From contig JAEWLC010000060.1 in assembly GCA_023393475.1 (NCBI GenBank), positions 49,093 through 113,092 of the forward strand: 64,000 bases of DNA, read 5' to 3'. A program made the position numbers and the translations under genes. This DNA is from Pseudomonadota bacterium. GTDB taxonomy: Bacteria > Pseudomonadota > Alphaproteobacteria > Rhizobiales > Devosiaceae. The notes under the pieces are model-generated. The model ran no database searches, was not told the DNA's origin, and saw only the letters and a program-made list of their open reading frames with translations. This document shows positions 8,806-18,280 of the stretch, in pieces. Within the stretch, counting starts at the first letter, position 1. The number at the start of each line of letters is the position of its first letter.

Positions 8806-9270
8806 ATGCCTACCCCCAAGATCATGCCCTGCCTGTGGATCGACGACCGCATCGAGGAAATGGTGAACTTCTACATCGCCACCTTCAGGGATGGCGAAAT
8901 CCGCGAGGTCCAGAACTATCCGGACGGCCGCTCGCTCACCATTACCTTCCGCCTCAGGGACCAGGAGTTCATGGCGCTGAACGGTGGTCCCGCCTTCAAG
9001 TTCACCGAGGCGATCTCCTTCACGGTCGACTGTGAGGACCAGGCCGAAGTCGACCACTACTGGAACACCTTGACCGCCGACGGCGGCGAGGAATCCATGT
9101 GCGGCTGGCTCAAGGACAAGTACGGGCTGAGCTGGCAGATCGTACCGAAGCAGTTGCCGGAACTGCTCCGCTCCCCCGACCGGGCCGGCGCCGGCCGCGC
9201 TATGCAGGCGATGCTGCAGATGCGAAAGATCGTCGTCGCCGACCTCGAGAAGGCCTTCGCCGCCAAATGA
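8806..9270 (+). CDS. VOC-superfamily protein, PhnB/3-demethylubiquinone methyltransferase-like
   Basis: A 154-residue protein with the PhnB-like opening KIMPCLWIDDRIEEMVNFYI, the strand FMALNGGPAFKFTEAISF and the family ending CGWLKDKYGLSWQIVP. Members carry the misleading database name 3-demethylubiquinone-9 3-methyltransferase but are glyoxalase-fold proteins of unsettled function. A strong GAGGAG precedes the ATG. Its stop overlaps the next start (ATGA), so it is translated together with the DNA alkylation repair protein. Confidence 0.88.
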   Translation: MPTPKIMPCLWIDDRIEEMVNFYIATFRDGEIREVQNYPDGRSLTITFRLRDQEFMALNGGPAFKFTEAISFTVDCEDQAEVDHYWNTLTADGGEESMCGWLKDKYGLSWQIVPKQLPELLRSPDRAGAGRAMQAMLQMRKIVVADLEKAFAAK

Positions 9271-9992
9271 GCGAACTGACCGCCGAGACCGTCCTCGCCC
9301 GGCTGCACGCGCTGCAGTCGGACGAGGAACTGAAGAAGTACCAGCGCTACTTCAAGTTCGGCGAAGGCGGGTACGCCCACGGCGATCGCTTCATCGGCGT
9401 CCGCATGGGGCACGTGTTCAACCTCGCCAAGGAGATGATCGCGCTCCCGCCCGCCGAGATCGAGCGGTTGATGGAGTCCGATATCCACGAAGCCCGTGCC
9501 GCCGCTATGAGCATCATGGCCAAGCAGTACGCGGCGAAGAAGACCACGCCCGTACGGCGCCAGGAGTTGTTCGATCTCTACCTGCGCCGCCACGACCGCA
9601 TCAACAACTGGGACCTCGTGGATCTCGCCGCCTACTATGTGGTCGGCCCGCACCTCGTCGACCGCCCGCGCGACATCCTCTACACCCTCGCCAAATCCGG
9701 CAGCATGTGGGAGCGGCGCACCGCCATCCTCGCCACCTTCGCTTTCATCCGCCGCAAGGAGTTCGCCGAGACTTTCGCGATTGCCGGGCAGTTGATGGGT
9801 GACCCCGAGGACCTGATCCACAAGGCGGCCGGCTGGATGCTCCGCTCCATCCCGGATCGAGCCGCGCTCACCGCCTTCCTTGATATAAATGCTGCGGGGA
9901 TGCCGCGCGTCATGCTGCGCAACGCCATCGAGCACTACTCTGCCGAAGAGCGCGCCCACTATCTCGGAATGGGCAAGGCAAAGGCGTCCTAG
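9267..9992 (+). CDS. DNA alkylation repair protein (AlkD-like HEAT-repeat fold)
   Basis: A 241-residue protein with the AlkD/AlkC-type helical-repeat signatures KYQRYFKFGEGGYAHGDRF, GVRMGHVF and the central NNWDLVDLAAYYVVG, where the DNA-facing WDLVD motif is intact. Relatives remove positively charged alkylated bases without flipping them. The ATG at 9267 overlaps the VOC stop; longer readings would overlap the VOC gene deeply. As the last gene of the ArsR-led unit it suggests a response to an alkylating or electrophilic compound, which is inference. Confidence 0.88.
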   Translation: MSELTAETVLARLHALQSDEELKKYQRYFKFGEGGYAHGDRFIGVRMGHVFNLAKEMIALPPAEIERLMESDIHEARAAAMSIMAKQYAAKKTTPVRRQELFDLYLRRHDRINNWDLVDLAAYYVVGPHLVDRPRDILYTLAKSGSMWERRTAILATFAFIRRKEFAETFAIAGQLMGDPEDLIHKAAGWMLRSIPDRAALTAFLDINAAGMPRVMLRNAIEHYSAEERAHYLGMGKAKAS

Positions 9993-10192
9993 TCGTCGCC
10001 GCCGTCCGTGCCGGCATCGCCGTCGTCATCGAGCAGCGAGTCAACGCTGGAGCCGTCCCGTGCCCGCGTCATTGCGCCGGCGAACCAGCCAAGACCAAGC
10101 AGGGCGACCGTCGCGATGACCGGCCAATATGTGCCGAGAAAGGCGAATACGGGCTCCCGGAATGACTTCTGGAAGTCGAGGAGCCAGTTCAC
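9989..10192 (-). CDS. Small single-span membrane protein
   Basis: A 67-residue protein with one clear hydrophobic segment (TYWPVIATVALLGLGWFAGAM, about residues 20-41) and a very acidic tail (LLDDDGDAGTDGGDD). It follows the next gene on the same strand with a 2-base gap, so the two are probably co-transcribed. Its 3' end overlaps the end of the AlkD-like gene by 4 bases. I do not recognise a family. Confidence 0.6.
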   Translation of the reverse strand: MNWLLDFQKSFREPVFAFLGTYWPVIATVALLGLGWFAGAMTRARDGSSVDSLLDDDGDAGTDGGDD

Positions 10193-10194
10193 AG

Positions 10195-10389
10195 TCAGTG
10201 TCCGGGCGGGCCGATATCGGGGCGGTCCGACTTGGGTTCGCCGTCTTCCCAGGCGATCGAGGTATCATCCTCGGGCTCGGCATGGCCGAACAGCCGGTCG
10301 AGCCACACGCGGAACATGCGGCCCGCCTGCTCGAACTGGTCGGGATCGATCATCGGACGATGGGGCGCGGGATGCATGTGCGTAGCCAT
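10195..10389 (-). CDS. Small hypothetical protein
   Basis: A 64-residue soluble protein, rich in His and Pro at the N-terminus (MATHMHPAPHRP) and acidic in the middle (HAEPEDDTSIAWEDGEP). It contains the amphipathic helix FEQAGRMFRVWLDRLFG. The ATG at 10389 is preferred over longer in-frame readings, which add an atypical Arg-rich stretch. It is the upstream partner of the small membrane protein. Function unknown; the tight pairing is the main support that it is real. Confidence 0.5.
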   Translation of the reverse strand: MATHMHPAPHRPMIDPDQFEQAGRMFRVWLDRLFGHAEPEDDTSIAWEDGEPKSDRPDIGPPGH

Positions 10390-10532
10390 GCCGCTGAATC
10401 TGCGCCCGATTCCTAAACTTTTTCTGACGGCCGGGGCTTGCCTTTGGCCGATCCGGGGGTCGCGCGCCCACTGTCCGCTCCTCGCCTTTCGCGCTATGAG
10501 GGGCGCACTCGTCATTCCAGCTTTGTGGTTAC

Positions 10533-11345
<813 letters not shown>

Positions 11346-11351
<6 letters not shown>

Positions 11352-11684
11352 CGCGCGAACTGCTGCCCGGCTGATCGACCTCAGCAGCCCGTCCAGCTCA
11401 TCGAGTGTGGCATCCACCCGGTCGTCGGGCGGCAGGTCGCTGGTCCCCTCCACGAGGTACCTGCGGTGCGCGGCAATCTCCGCCCGCAAATCGTCGAGCC
11501 GCCTCGCCGCTAGGTCGTGTTCGTCGCTGCCCGGCGAATGCACCGAGAGCTGCGCCCGCAGGTAGCCCGCGCGGAGCTGCCAGCCTTCGACATAGCGAAG
11601 GTACGGTTCGATGATTTCGGTGGTTGCGTTCCGCAGCAGGGCGTCGGCGACGCCACGCGCAGTCGGTTGAATCTGATTGTGCAT
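11346..11684 (-). CDS. Hypothetical helical protein
   Basis: A 112-residue, Arg- and Leu-rich, apparently all-helical protein (YVEGWQLRAGYLRAQL, LDDLRAEIAAHRRYLVEG, LDELDGLLRSISRAAVRAL). No family is recognised. It is convergent with allE, sharing CTATAG as overlapping stop codons, and divergent from the secreted cupin gene. The start at 11684 is the first ATG after a plausible 130-base intergenic region. No transmembrane segment or signal is visible. Confidence 0.55.
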
Positions 11685-11813
11685 TCTCAAACCTAAGTCA
11701 CGAGCCCAACGAACGTTTTCGACCTCGCTTGGTTCACTGCCCGTGCAGAAATTTGCTTGCGGCGACCGCCCGTGCCCGCCATCGTCTTCCCACTGAGGGA
11801 GAACACGATTCAG

Positions 11814-12245
11814 ATGACACGATTGAGAATGCTCGCCGTCCTTGCCCTTCTGGCGTCGCCGGTGTTGGCCGAGGACCTGACCCCGCAAAGCTACCAGAGC
11901 CTGCTGACCCCGCTGGTCCAGGGCGGCGCGGACGTGCTCGGCGCCCCCCTTGCCTATCCGGCGGGCACTCCGAACGTCACCTCGGCCATAGTCACCCTGC
12001 CTCCGGGCGGCGAAACCGGCTGGCACGAGCACGAAGTCCCGCTCTTTGCCTACATGCTCGAGGGCGAACTGACCGTCGACTACGGCACCAAGGGCAAGAA
12101 GACCTACCGCGCCGGCGAGGCAGTGCTCGAAGCGGTCGGCTGGGCCCATAACGGCACCAACACAGGCACCGTGCCGATGAAGCTGGTCGCCGTCTATGTC
12201 GGCAGCGACGCAGCCGCGAACACCATCAAGGTCGACGCCCCATGA
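11814..12245 (+). CDS. Secreted cupin-domain protein
   Basis: A 143-residue protein with a Sec signal peptide (MTRLRMLAVLALLASPVLAED, cut after ALA) and one cupin barrel: PPGGETGWHEHEVPLFAYMLEGELTVDYG with the metal-binding G-(X)-HXH-(X)-E pattern, followed by AGEAVLEAVGWAHNGTNTG carrying the last histidine. It should be a periplasmic metal-binding cupin. Its stop overlaps the allA start (ATGA), so the two are translationally coupled although allA is cytoplasmic. Substrate unknown. Confidence 0.85.
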   Translation: MTRLRMLAVLALLASPVLAEDLTPQSYQSLLTPLVQGGADVLGAPLAYPAGTPNVTSAIVTLPPGGETGWHEHEVPLFAYMLEGELTVDYGTKGKKTYRAGEAVLEAVGWAHNGTNTGTVPMKLVAVYVGSDAAANTIKVDAP

Positions 12246-12736
12246 TCGAGATCGTCATCGAGCCCCTGACCCAGGAGGCCTACGCCCCCTTCGGGCAGGT
12301 GATCCAGGTCGAGGGCGCCCACCACTACCCCATCAACGGCGGCATGACCGAGCGCTACCACGATCTCGCCAGGGTCGAGCTCGGCGGCGTCCATGCCCGG
12401 CCCCTGGTCTCCATCGCGCGCGGCCAGCCCTACGACCTGCCGCTGACTTTGAAGATGATGGAGCGCCATCCGCTCGGCAGCCAGGCCTTCTATCCGCTGT
12501 CCCAGCGGCCCTTCCTGTCGATCGTCGCCCCGGACAACGGCGGCGCGCCCGGGTTGCCCCGCGCCTTCCTCGCCGGCCCCGGCCAGGGCATCAACATGGC
12601 CATGAACACCTGGCACGCCGTACTGACGCCGCTCGGAGAAACCGCCGATTTCCTCATCATCGATCGCGGCGGCGACGGTAATAATCTCGAGGAATACTTC
12701 TTCCCCGAGCCCTATCTGGTGGTCGAGCGCCGCTGA
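12242..12736 (+). CDS. allA: Ureidoglycolate lyase
   Basis: A 164-residue protein of the AllA family, which splits S-ureidoglycolate into glyoxylate and urea, the last step of the ureide route. Family features are EAYAPFGQVIQ, the central MMERHPLGSQAFYPLSQRPFLSIVAP and NTWHAVLTPL. The ATG overlaps the end of the cupin gene by 4 bases. It acts directly after AllE, encoded about 1 kb upstream on the same strand. Confidence 0.94.
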   Translation: MIEIVIEPLTQEAYAPFGQVIQVEGAHHYPINGGMTERYHDLARVELGGVHARPLVSIARGQPYDLPLTLKMMERHPLGSQAFYPLSQRPFLSIVAPDNGGAPGLPRAFLAGPGQGINMAMNTWHAVLTPLGETADFLIIDRGGDGNNLEEYFFPEPYLVVERR

Positions 12737-12836
12737 TTTCTTTGCAGCCACGTAGCGATACGTCTCAGCTTCGTTGCATTTCCTCCATAATCTGGTGCCC
12801 AACTGTGGCTCAGTAGGCTTGGGAGGGGTCATCGCC

Positions 12837-13619
12837 ATGCGCGTCTTCGTGGCAATTCTGGTCGTGCTTATGTCACTGGTCGGTCCGGCGTTCGCCGCCA
12901 AGCTCACGCTGAAGGGCGACGTGACCTATCGCGAACGCATCGCGCTGCCTCCCGGCGGGTCGCTGACGGTGTCGCTGATCGACCTCGCAACGCCCACCCA
13001 ACCGCGCGTCTCGGCCAAGGCCGCGATCGCCAGTCCGGGGCAGGTGCCCCTCACCTTCACGCTCAATTTCGAGGAGAGCATCATCCTCCCCGGACACAGC
13101 TACGCCCTCGACGCCGAGATCACCGGCGAAGACGGCGCCCTGTGGTTCCGCACCACTCAGCCCTACCCCGTCGATCCGATGGATCCGGAAGCAGTCATCC
13201 TGATCATCGTCAACCGCGCCCCCGAACCGGAAGAGCCGCCCGTCGTTCCGACCGTTGTTCCGGACCAGCCGACGCCGCTGCCGCTCCTCAACGTCACCTG
13301 GCAGGCCCAGTCCATCGGCGGCAACCCGGTTGGCCGCAACCTCGTCTCCTCGCTCAACATCGCCTCCGACATGCGCGCCGGCGGCCGTGGCGGCTGCAAT
13401 TCGTGGTTCGCACAGGCCGAGGTGAACGAGGAGCGCCTGCTGTTCAGCGCCGTGGCGGCCACCCGCATGGCCTGCCTCTCCGAGGAAGCGACAGTGCAGG
13501 AGGACACCTTCTTCGCCGCCCTCGCCGCCACCCGCTTCTGGCGGCTCGACCAGGGGCGCCTGACCCTGCTCGATAGTGCCGGCGCCGAACTCGTCGTGCT
13601 GGAAAAGTCGCCCTTCTGA
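12837..13619 (+). CDS. Periplasmic YbaY-like plus META (HslJ-like) protein
   Basis: A 260-residue exported protein. A signal peptide (MRVFVAILVVLMSLVGPAFA) is followed by a YbaY/YscW-like beta domain (LKGDVTYRERIALPPGGSLTVSLIDL, to about residue 125) and a Pro-rich linker (EPEEPPVVPTVVPDQPTPLP). A C-terminal META domain has GRGGCNSWF and ATRMAC. Similar two-domain proteins are linked to envelope stress and heat or antibiotic tolerance, but the molecular role is open. The ATG at 12837 starts the signal peptide directly; longer starts would bury it. Confidence 0.8.
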   Translation: MRVFVAILVVLMSLVGPAFAAKLTLKGDVTYRERIALPPGGSLTVSLIDLATPTQPRVSAKAAIASPGQVPLTFTLNFEESIILPGHSYALDAEITGEDGALWFRTTQPYPVDPMDPEAVILIIVNRAPEPEEPPVVPTVVPDQPTPLPLLNVTWQAQSIGGNPVGRNLVSSLNIASDMRAGGRGGCNSWFAQAEVNEERLLFSAVAATRMACLSEEATVQEDTFFAALAATRFWRLDQGRLTLLDSAGAELVVLEKSPF

Positions 13620-13677
13620 CGGTTGACGCGCCGACCGGCTCCCCGCACCTTCGGTTCAGCATGAACCGGAGACCCGA

Positions 13678-14301
13678 ATGGATACGCCCGACCTTGTTTC
13701 CCGCCTGCTCGATGTCGTCGAGCACGACCTGTTGCCGCTGACCCGGCGCGGCGTAGGTGGGGGCAACAAGCTCTTCGGCGCGGCGATCCTCAGGAAATCC
13801 GACCTCTCCCTTGTCGTCGGCGAGACCAACAACGAGACCGAGAACCCGCTCTGGCATGGCGAGATGCACGCGATCAAGCGCTTCTACGAGATCCCGGCCG
13901 ACCAGCGGCCCGCCGCGCGCGATTGCCTGTTCCTCGCCACCCACGAGCCGTGCTCGCTCTGCCTCTCCGGCATCACCTGGGGCGGCTTCGACAACTTCTA
14001 CTACCTCTTCAGCTACGAGGAGACGCGCGACAGCTTCGGCATCCCGCACGACATCCGCATCCTCAAGGAAGTCTATGCCGTGCCCGACCCGGACCGCGGC
14101 TACGTCCCCGAGGAACGCCCGCTCTACAATCGAAAGAACGCCTTCTTCGAGGCCCACGACCTGCAGCGCATGATCGCCGGCATGGACCGCTCCTCCAAGG
14201 AGCAGCTCGTCGCACGCGTCGACGACCTCAACGCCGCCTACAACGATGTGTCGGCGACGTACCAGGCGACCAAGGGCAACAAGGGAATTCCGCTCAGCTA
14301 G
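13678..14301 (+). CDS. Cytidine/nucleoside deaminase-fold protein
   Basis: A 207-residue protein with a zinc deaminase core: WHGEMHAI supplies the His ligand and catalytic Glu, and THEPCSLCLSG supplies the two Cys ligands. The C-terminal third, from about residue 120, is an extra domain with SYEETRDSFGIPHDIRI, not seen in minimal deaminases. The substrate is unknown. A purine base such as guanine would fit the nearby purine genes, but nothing here proves it. Its TAG stop is shared, through CTAG, with the convergent small gene. Confidence 0.75.
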   Translation: MDTPDLVSRLLDVVEHDLLPLTRRGVGGGNKLFGAAILRKSDLSLVVGETNNETENPLWHGEMHAIKRFYEIPADQRPAARDCLFLATHEPCSLCLSGITWGGFDNFYYLFSYEETRDSFGIPHDIRILKEVYAVPDPDRGYVPEERPLYNRKNAFFEAHDLQRMIAGMDRSSKEQLVARVDDLNAAYNDVSATYQATKGNKGIPLS

Positions 14302-14429
14302 AGCGGCAGGGTCACCACGCTGGCGGCGGCGAAGGCCAGCACGGCGAGGGCGGTGGCGAAGACCACGATCAGCAGGATTTGCGTCCCGGTCCCCAGCAGT
14401 TTCGGACGGCGACCGGGTTCGGTGCTCAT
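14298..14429 (-). CDS. Small single-span membrane protein (43 residues)
   Basis: Encodes MSTEPGRRPKLL followed by a hydrophobic helix (ILLIVVFATALAVLAFAAAS) and a short tail ending TLPL. The charged N-terminus and single span suggest a small inner-membrane protein. Its stop shares the palindrome CTAG with the deaminase-like gene. It is followed upstream on the same strand by another tiny gene. No homology assigned. Confidence 0.5.
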   Translation of the reverse strand: MSTEPGRRPKLLGTGTQILLIVVFATALAVLAFAAASVVTLPL

Positions 14430-14433
14430 TGGC

Positions 14434-14550
14434 TCAGCCGAGATCAGCCGTCTCGACGACGGAAGCGGTTTCGACCGGCAGGGACGAGGCGGCGATGGTC
14501 AGCGTGGCCATCGACATCACGAACAGGGCAACGAGAGTGATCTTGAGCAT
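14434..14550 (-). CDS. Tiny secreted or membrane peptide (38 residues)
   Basis: Encodes MLKITLVALFVMSMATLTIAA followed by SSLPVETASVVETADLG: a signal-peptide-like start and a short acidic tail. It lies 4 bases upstream of the other small membrane gene on the same strand. It may be a secreted peptide or a small membrane protein. Support is reading-frame length and the N-terminal signal only. Confidence 0.45.
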   Translation of the reverse strand: MLKITLVALFVMSMATLTIAASSLPVETASVVETADLG

Positions 14551-14726
14551 TTGTCAGCGCCCCCAAGGCGTTGTGTGCGGCCGACCCGGCCGGTTCATCT
14601 TGAGGGCGATAATGCGGCGGCGCGTTTGAACGTTCCCGGAATTGACCGTTTATCTGTCGTTCAGGAACACACGGCGTGGTTGCACCACCGAAGCATCCGG
14701 GCCGCAAGTGCGGCCACAAACTCGGC

Positions 14727-14802
14727 GTCATCCCCGCAAAGGCCGGGATCATCTGTCAGCTGGCTCGGAGGAGCGCTGGATCCCTGCTTTCGCAGGGATG
14801 AC
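14727..14802. repeat. Palindromic intergenic repeat, GTCATCCC type
   Basis: GTCATCCC at the left and GGGATGAC at the right enclose two hairpins (CCCCGCAAAGGCCGGG and CCCTGCTTTCGCAGGG) and a central TGGATCC. Same design as 7664-7747. The rest of 14551-14836 shows no gene I can support. Confidence 0.7.
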
Positions 14803-14836
14803 AACTGGTGAGGGGCGAAGCCCGCCCTGACCTGCC

Positions 14837-15049
14837 TCAGTCTAGAGGCGGAACCTCACGGTTCGCTGGCCTCGGCATCGGCTGCGACAGCGGATCGCTC
14901 GATACCGGCAAGCCCGGAATCTGCCCCTCGGGCAGGATCTCCACCGGCTGGTCCGTCTCGACGATATCGGGCTCTTCGCCCGGATTGTTGTCGCTGGGGA
15001 GTGGCGGCGTCTTGGGATCAGGCATGTCGTCCTCCGTCGGTTCAGTCAT
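14837..15049 (-). CDS. Small acidic Pro-rich hypothetical protein
   Basis: A 70-residue, low-complexity, acidic protein (PSDNNPGEEPDIVETDQPVEILPEG) with many prolines, probably disordered. A start at 15049 or at the internal ATG 15025 is possible. It lies just downstream of the DEAD-box helicase gene on the same strand. No family recognised. Confidence 0.45.
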   Translation of the reverse strand: MTEPTEDDMPDPKTPPLPSDNNPGEEPDIVETDQPVEILPEGQIPGLPVSSDPLSQPMPRPANREVPPLD

Positions 15050-15081
15050 GAACCTAACGGAGGACCGGATGCTTCGTTCCC

Positions 15082-16614
<1,533 letters not shown>

Positions 16615-16896
16615 AGCGATACTTTCTGTGTCGCGCTCCGGGCCAATCGGTGCGCGTGTGTCGCCGGAGGCCCATGCGAGGGCTCGGCGTGATCAAATAA
16701 TGCAATGGCAGCTGGATTGCCGCACGGTTGCGCTGTCTCCCGGTGTGCCGCTGTTCGCGGAGACATTCCGGGGCACTTCGCCGCTCACCGTTTTGGCCAG
16801 TAAGAAGAGAAGTCCATCGCCCGCTTAGGGACGAATGGGCTGCATATGGGGGAAAACGCCGGATTTGGCAAGTGCGGGGCTGGTATGCAGGCACAG
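16615..16896. other. Gene-free stretch upstream of the helicase
   Basis: No supported gene. The region probably contains the helicase promoter and a long untranslated leader, as is usual for cold-responsive DEAD-box genes. I see no clear promoter boxes or riboswitch. Confidence 0.4.
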
Positions 16897-16933
16897 GACG
16901 CGTGTCCGCGAGCCAGGCTCCCGGACACGCGTC
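16897..16933. terminator. Large near-perfect palindrome downstream of arr
   Basis: GACGCGTGTCCG (16897-16908) pairs perfectly with CGGACACGCGTC (16922-16933), and inside it GAGCC pairs with GGCTC around a single A. Only one position mismatches (C opposite C). It begins 28 bases after the arr stop codon. It lacks a T-run, so it may be a processing or stability hairpin, or a bidirectional terminator between two same-strand genes. Confidence 0.55.
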
Positions 16934-16960
16934 TCCATCGCGCAAGAGTAGGTTCCACCG

Positions 16961-17371
16961 TCAGTCGATGATTTCGCCGCCGTTCTGTCTCGCCCACTCG
17001 ACATGGTCATGCATCGCCTGCACCTGCTCCGGCGGATGCCCTGTCCAGTCGGTGACTTCGCCGACGACCCGCAGCGGCTGCTGCGACCGATAGGACCTGG
17101 TCGGATTGCCTGGGAATTTCTTGTCGGTCAGGTTGGGGTCGTCGAAGAACGGCCCGGTCGGCTCGACGATGTAGATGCGCTGGCGCCCGTCGCCGACCGC
17201 CAGTTCGGCGCCCCAGATGGCCGCTTCCAGCGTCGCGGCGAAGTAAATCCACGACGCCCTGAAGCCATCGCGAAAGTTCGATGGCTTGCCTGCAACGAGC
17301 AGGTCGCCGACCTGCAGATCGGCGCGCGTGCCGTGATAGAACGGGCCGTTGCCCAATGGCGTGTCTGGCAT
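16961..17371 (-). CDS. arr: Rifamycin NAD-ADP-ribosyltransferase (Arr)
   Basis: A 136-residue protein with the Arr core: PFYHGTRADLQVGDLL at the start, IYFAATLEAAIWGAELAVG, then RIYIVEPTGPFFDDPNLTDKK, FPGNPTRSYRS and PLRVVGEVTDW. Arr enzymes transfer ADP-ribose from NAD to the ansa-chain hydroxyl of rifamycins and inactivate them. The size is that of the family. The ATG at 17371 has GGGAG five bases upstream and is preferred to ATG 17383. It sits among housekeeping genes with no mobile element beside it, suggesting an intrinsic copy. Confidence 0.92.
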   Translation of the reverse strand: MPDTPLGNGPFYHGTRADLQVGDLLVAGKPSNFRDGFRASWIYFAATLEAAIWGAELAVGDGRQRIYIVEPTGPFFDDPNLTDKKFPGNPTRSYRSQQPLRVVGEVTDWTGHPPEQVQAMHDHVEWARQNGGEIID

Positions 17372-17482
17372 GATTGCTCCCATGGATGCTTCCAAGGGCG
17401 CGGATACTAGGCGAGGCCGGGGGACTTGAAGCAAGCCCGTTGCGCTCCATATTTCAGGAGTGGGAGCGAGCCCCGGTTCCTC

Positions 17483-18280
17483 CTAAATCCCCCCGTACCA
17501 GTCATAGCCGTGGTCCTCCCAGTACCCGCCCTGTCCCAGGCCGTACTGCGAGAACCTGTCCACCAGCTCGATCGTGTGCACGTATTTCGGCTGCTTGTAG
17601 CCCAGCGCTCGCTCGATGCGGATGCGCACCGGCGCTCCGTTCGCCACCGGCAGCATGCCGCCGTTGAGGCCGAAGGCCGCGATGGTCTGCGGGTGGTAGG
17701 CGTCGATGAGGTCCGAGCTCTCGTAGTAGGCTTCAGGCGCCGAGAGCCCGCCGCCCATCTTGTCGTAGCAGTGATAGACGACGAACTTCGCCCCCGGCAT
17801 CACCTTCGCTTCGTCCAGCAGCCGCCCGAGCGGCACGCCGGTCCACTTGGCGATGCAGCTCCAGCCCTCGACGCAATCGTGCCGGGTGATCTGCGTGCGC
17901 GTCGGCATGTTCTGCAGCTCGGTGAGCAAGTACTCCTTAGGCGTCTCGACTAGCCCGGTGATCCTCAGCTTGTAGCCGGCAAAGCCATTCGCCTCGAGCA
18001 CCCGGTATTCCTCGATGTTCTCCCGCGGGTCGGTCGAGCCGTTCGGCCGCTGCCCCTGCCGGATTTCGCTCTCCGAGAACTCCCTCGCAAGCGCCTGCTC
18101 GCCCACCAGCGCCCGCTGCGCCGCGTAGGTCAGCGAGTTCGCGCGCTCGAGGAAATCGCGCACCGGATCGTTGCGCTGGCCGAGGAAATCGAACTGGTCG
18201 CAGCCCGCCAGCACCAGCGAACCCGCGCCGGCGGCACCCAGGCCGATCAGCCGGCGGCGATTGAGGATCAGCTTGCTCAT
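17483..18280 (-). CDS. Tat-exported molybdopterin oxidoreductase (MsrP/YedY-like)
   Basis: A 265-residue protein with a twin-arginine signal (NRRRLIGLGAAGAGSLVLAGC) and a sulfite-oxidase-type Moco domain. The RHDCVEGWSCIAKWTGVPLG segment contains the expected cofactor-binding cysteine; HCYDKMGGG and NGAPVRIRIERALGYK follow. It is shorter than E. coli MsrP (about 330). The ATG at 18280 overlaps the stop of the cytochrome b gene. With the Met-rich protein and SigF/NrsF next to it, the likely role is repair of oxidised methionine in the periplasm with electrons from the cytochrome. Substrate is inferred from context. Confidence 0.85.
   Translation of the reverse strand: MSKLILNRRRLIGLGAAGAGSLVLAGCDQFDFLGQRNDPVRDFLERANSLTYAAQRALVGEQALAREFSESEIRQGQRPNGSTDPRENIEEYRVLEANGFAGYKLRITGLVETPKEYLLTELQNMPTRTQITRHDCVEGWSCIAKWTGVPLGRLLDEAKVMPGAKFVVYHCYDKMGGGLSAPEAYYESSDLIDAYHPQTIAAFGLNGGMLPVANGAPVRIRIERALGYKQPKYVHTIELVDRFSQYGLGQGGYWEDHGYDWYGGI

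Noticed and set aside
10500..10532. Possible third SigF promoter on the minus strand beginning GTAACC near 10527
   Set aside because: The bases 16 positions downstream are GAGT, not CGAA.
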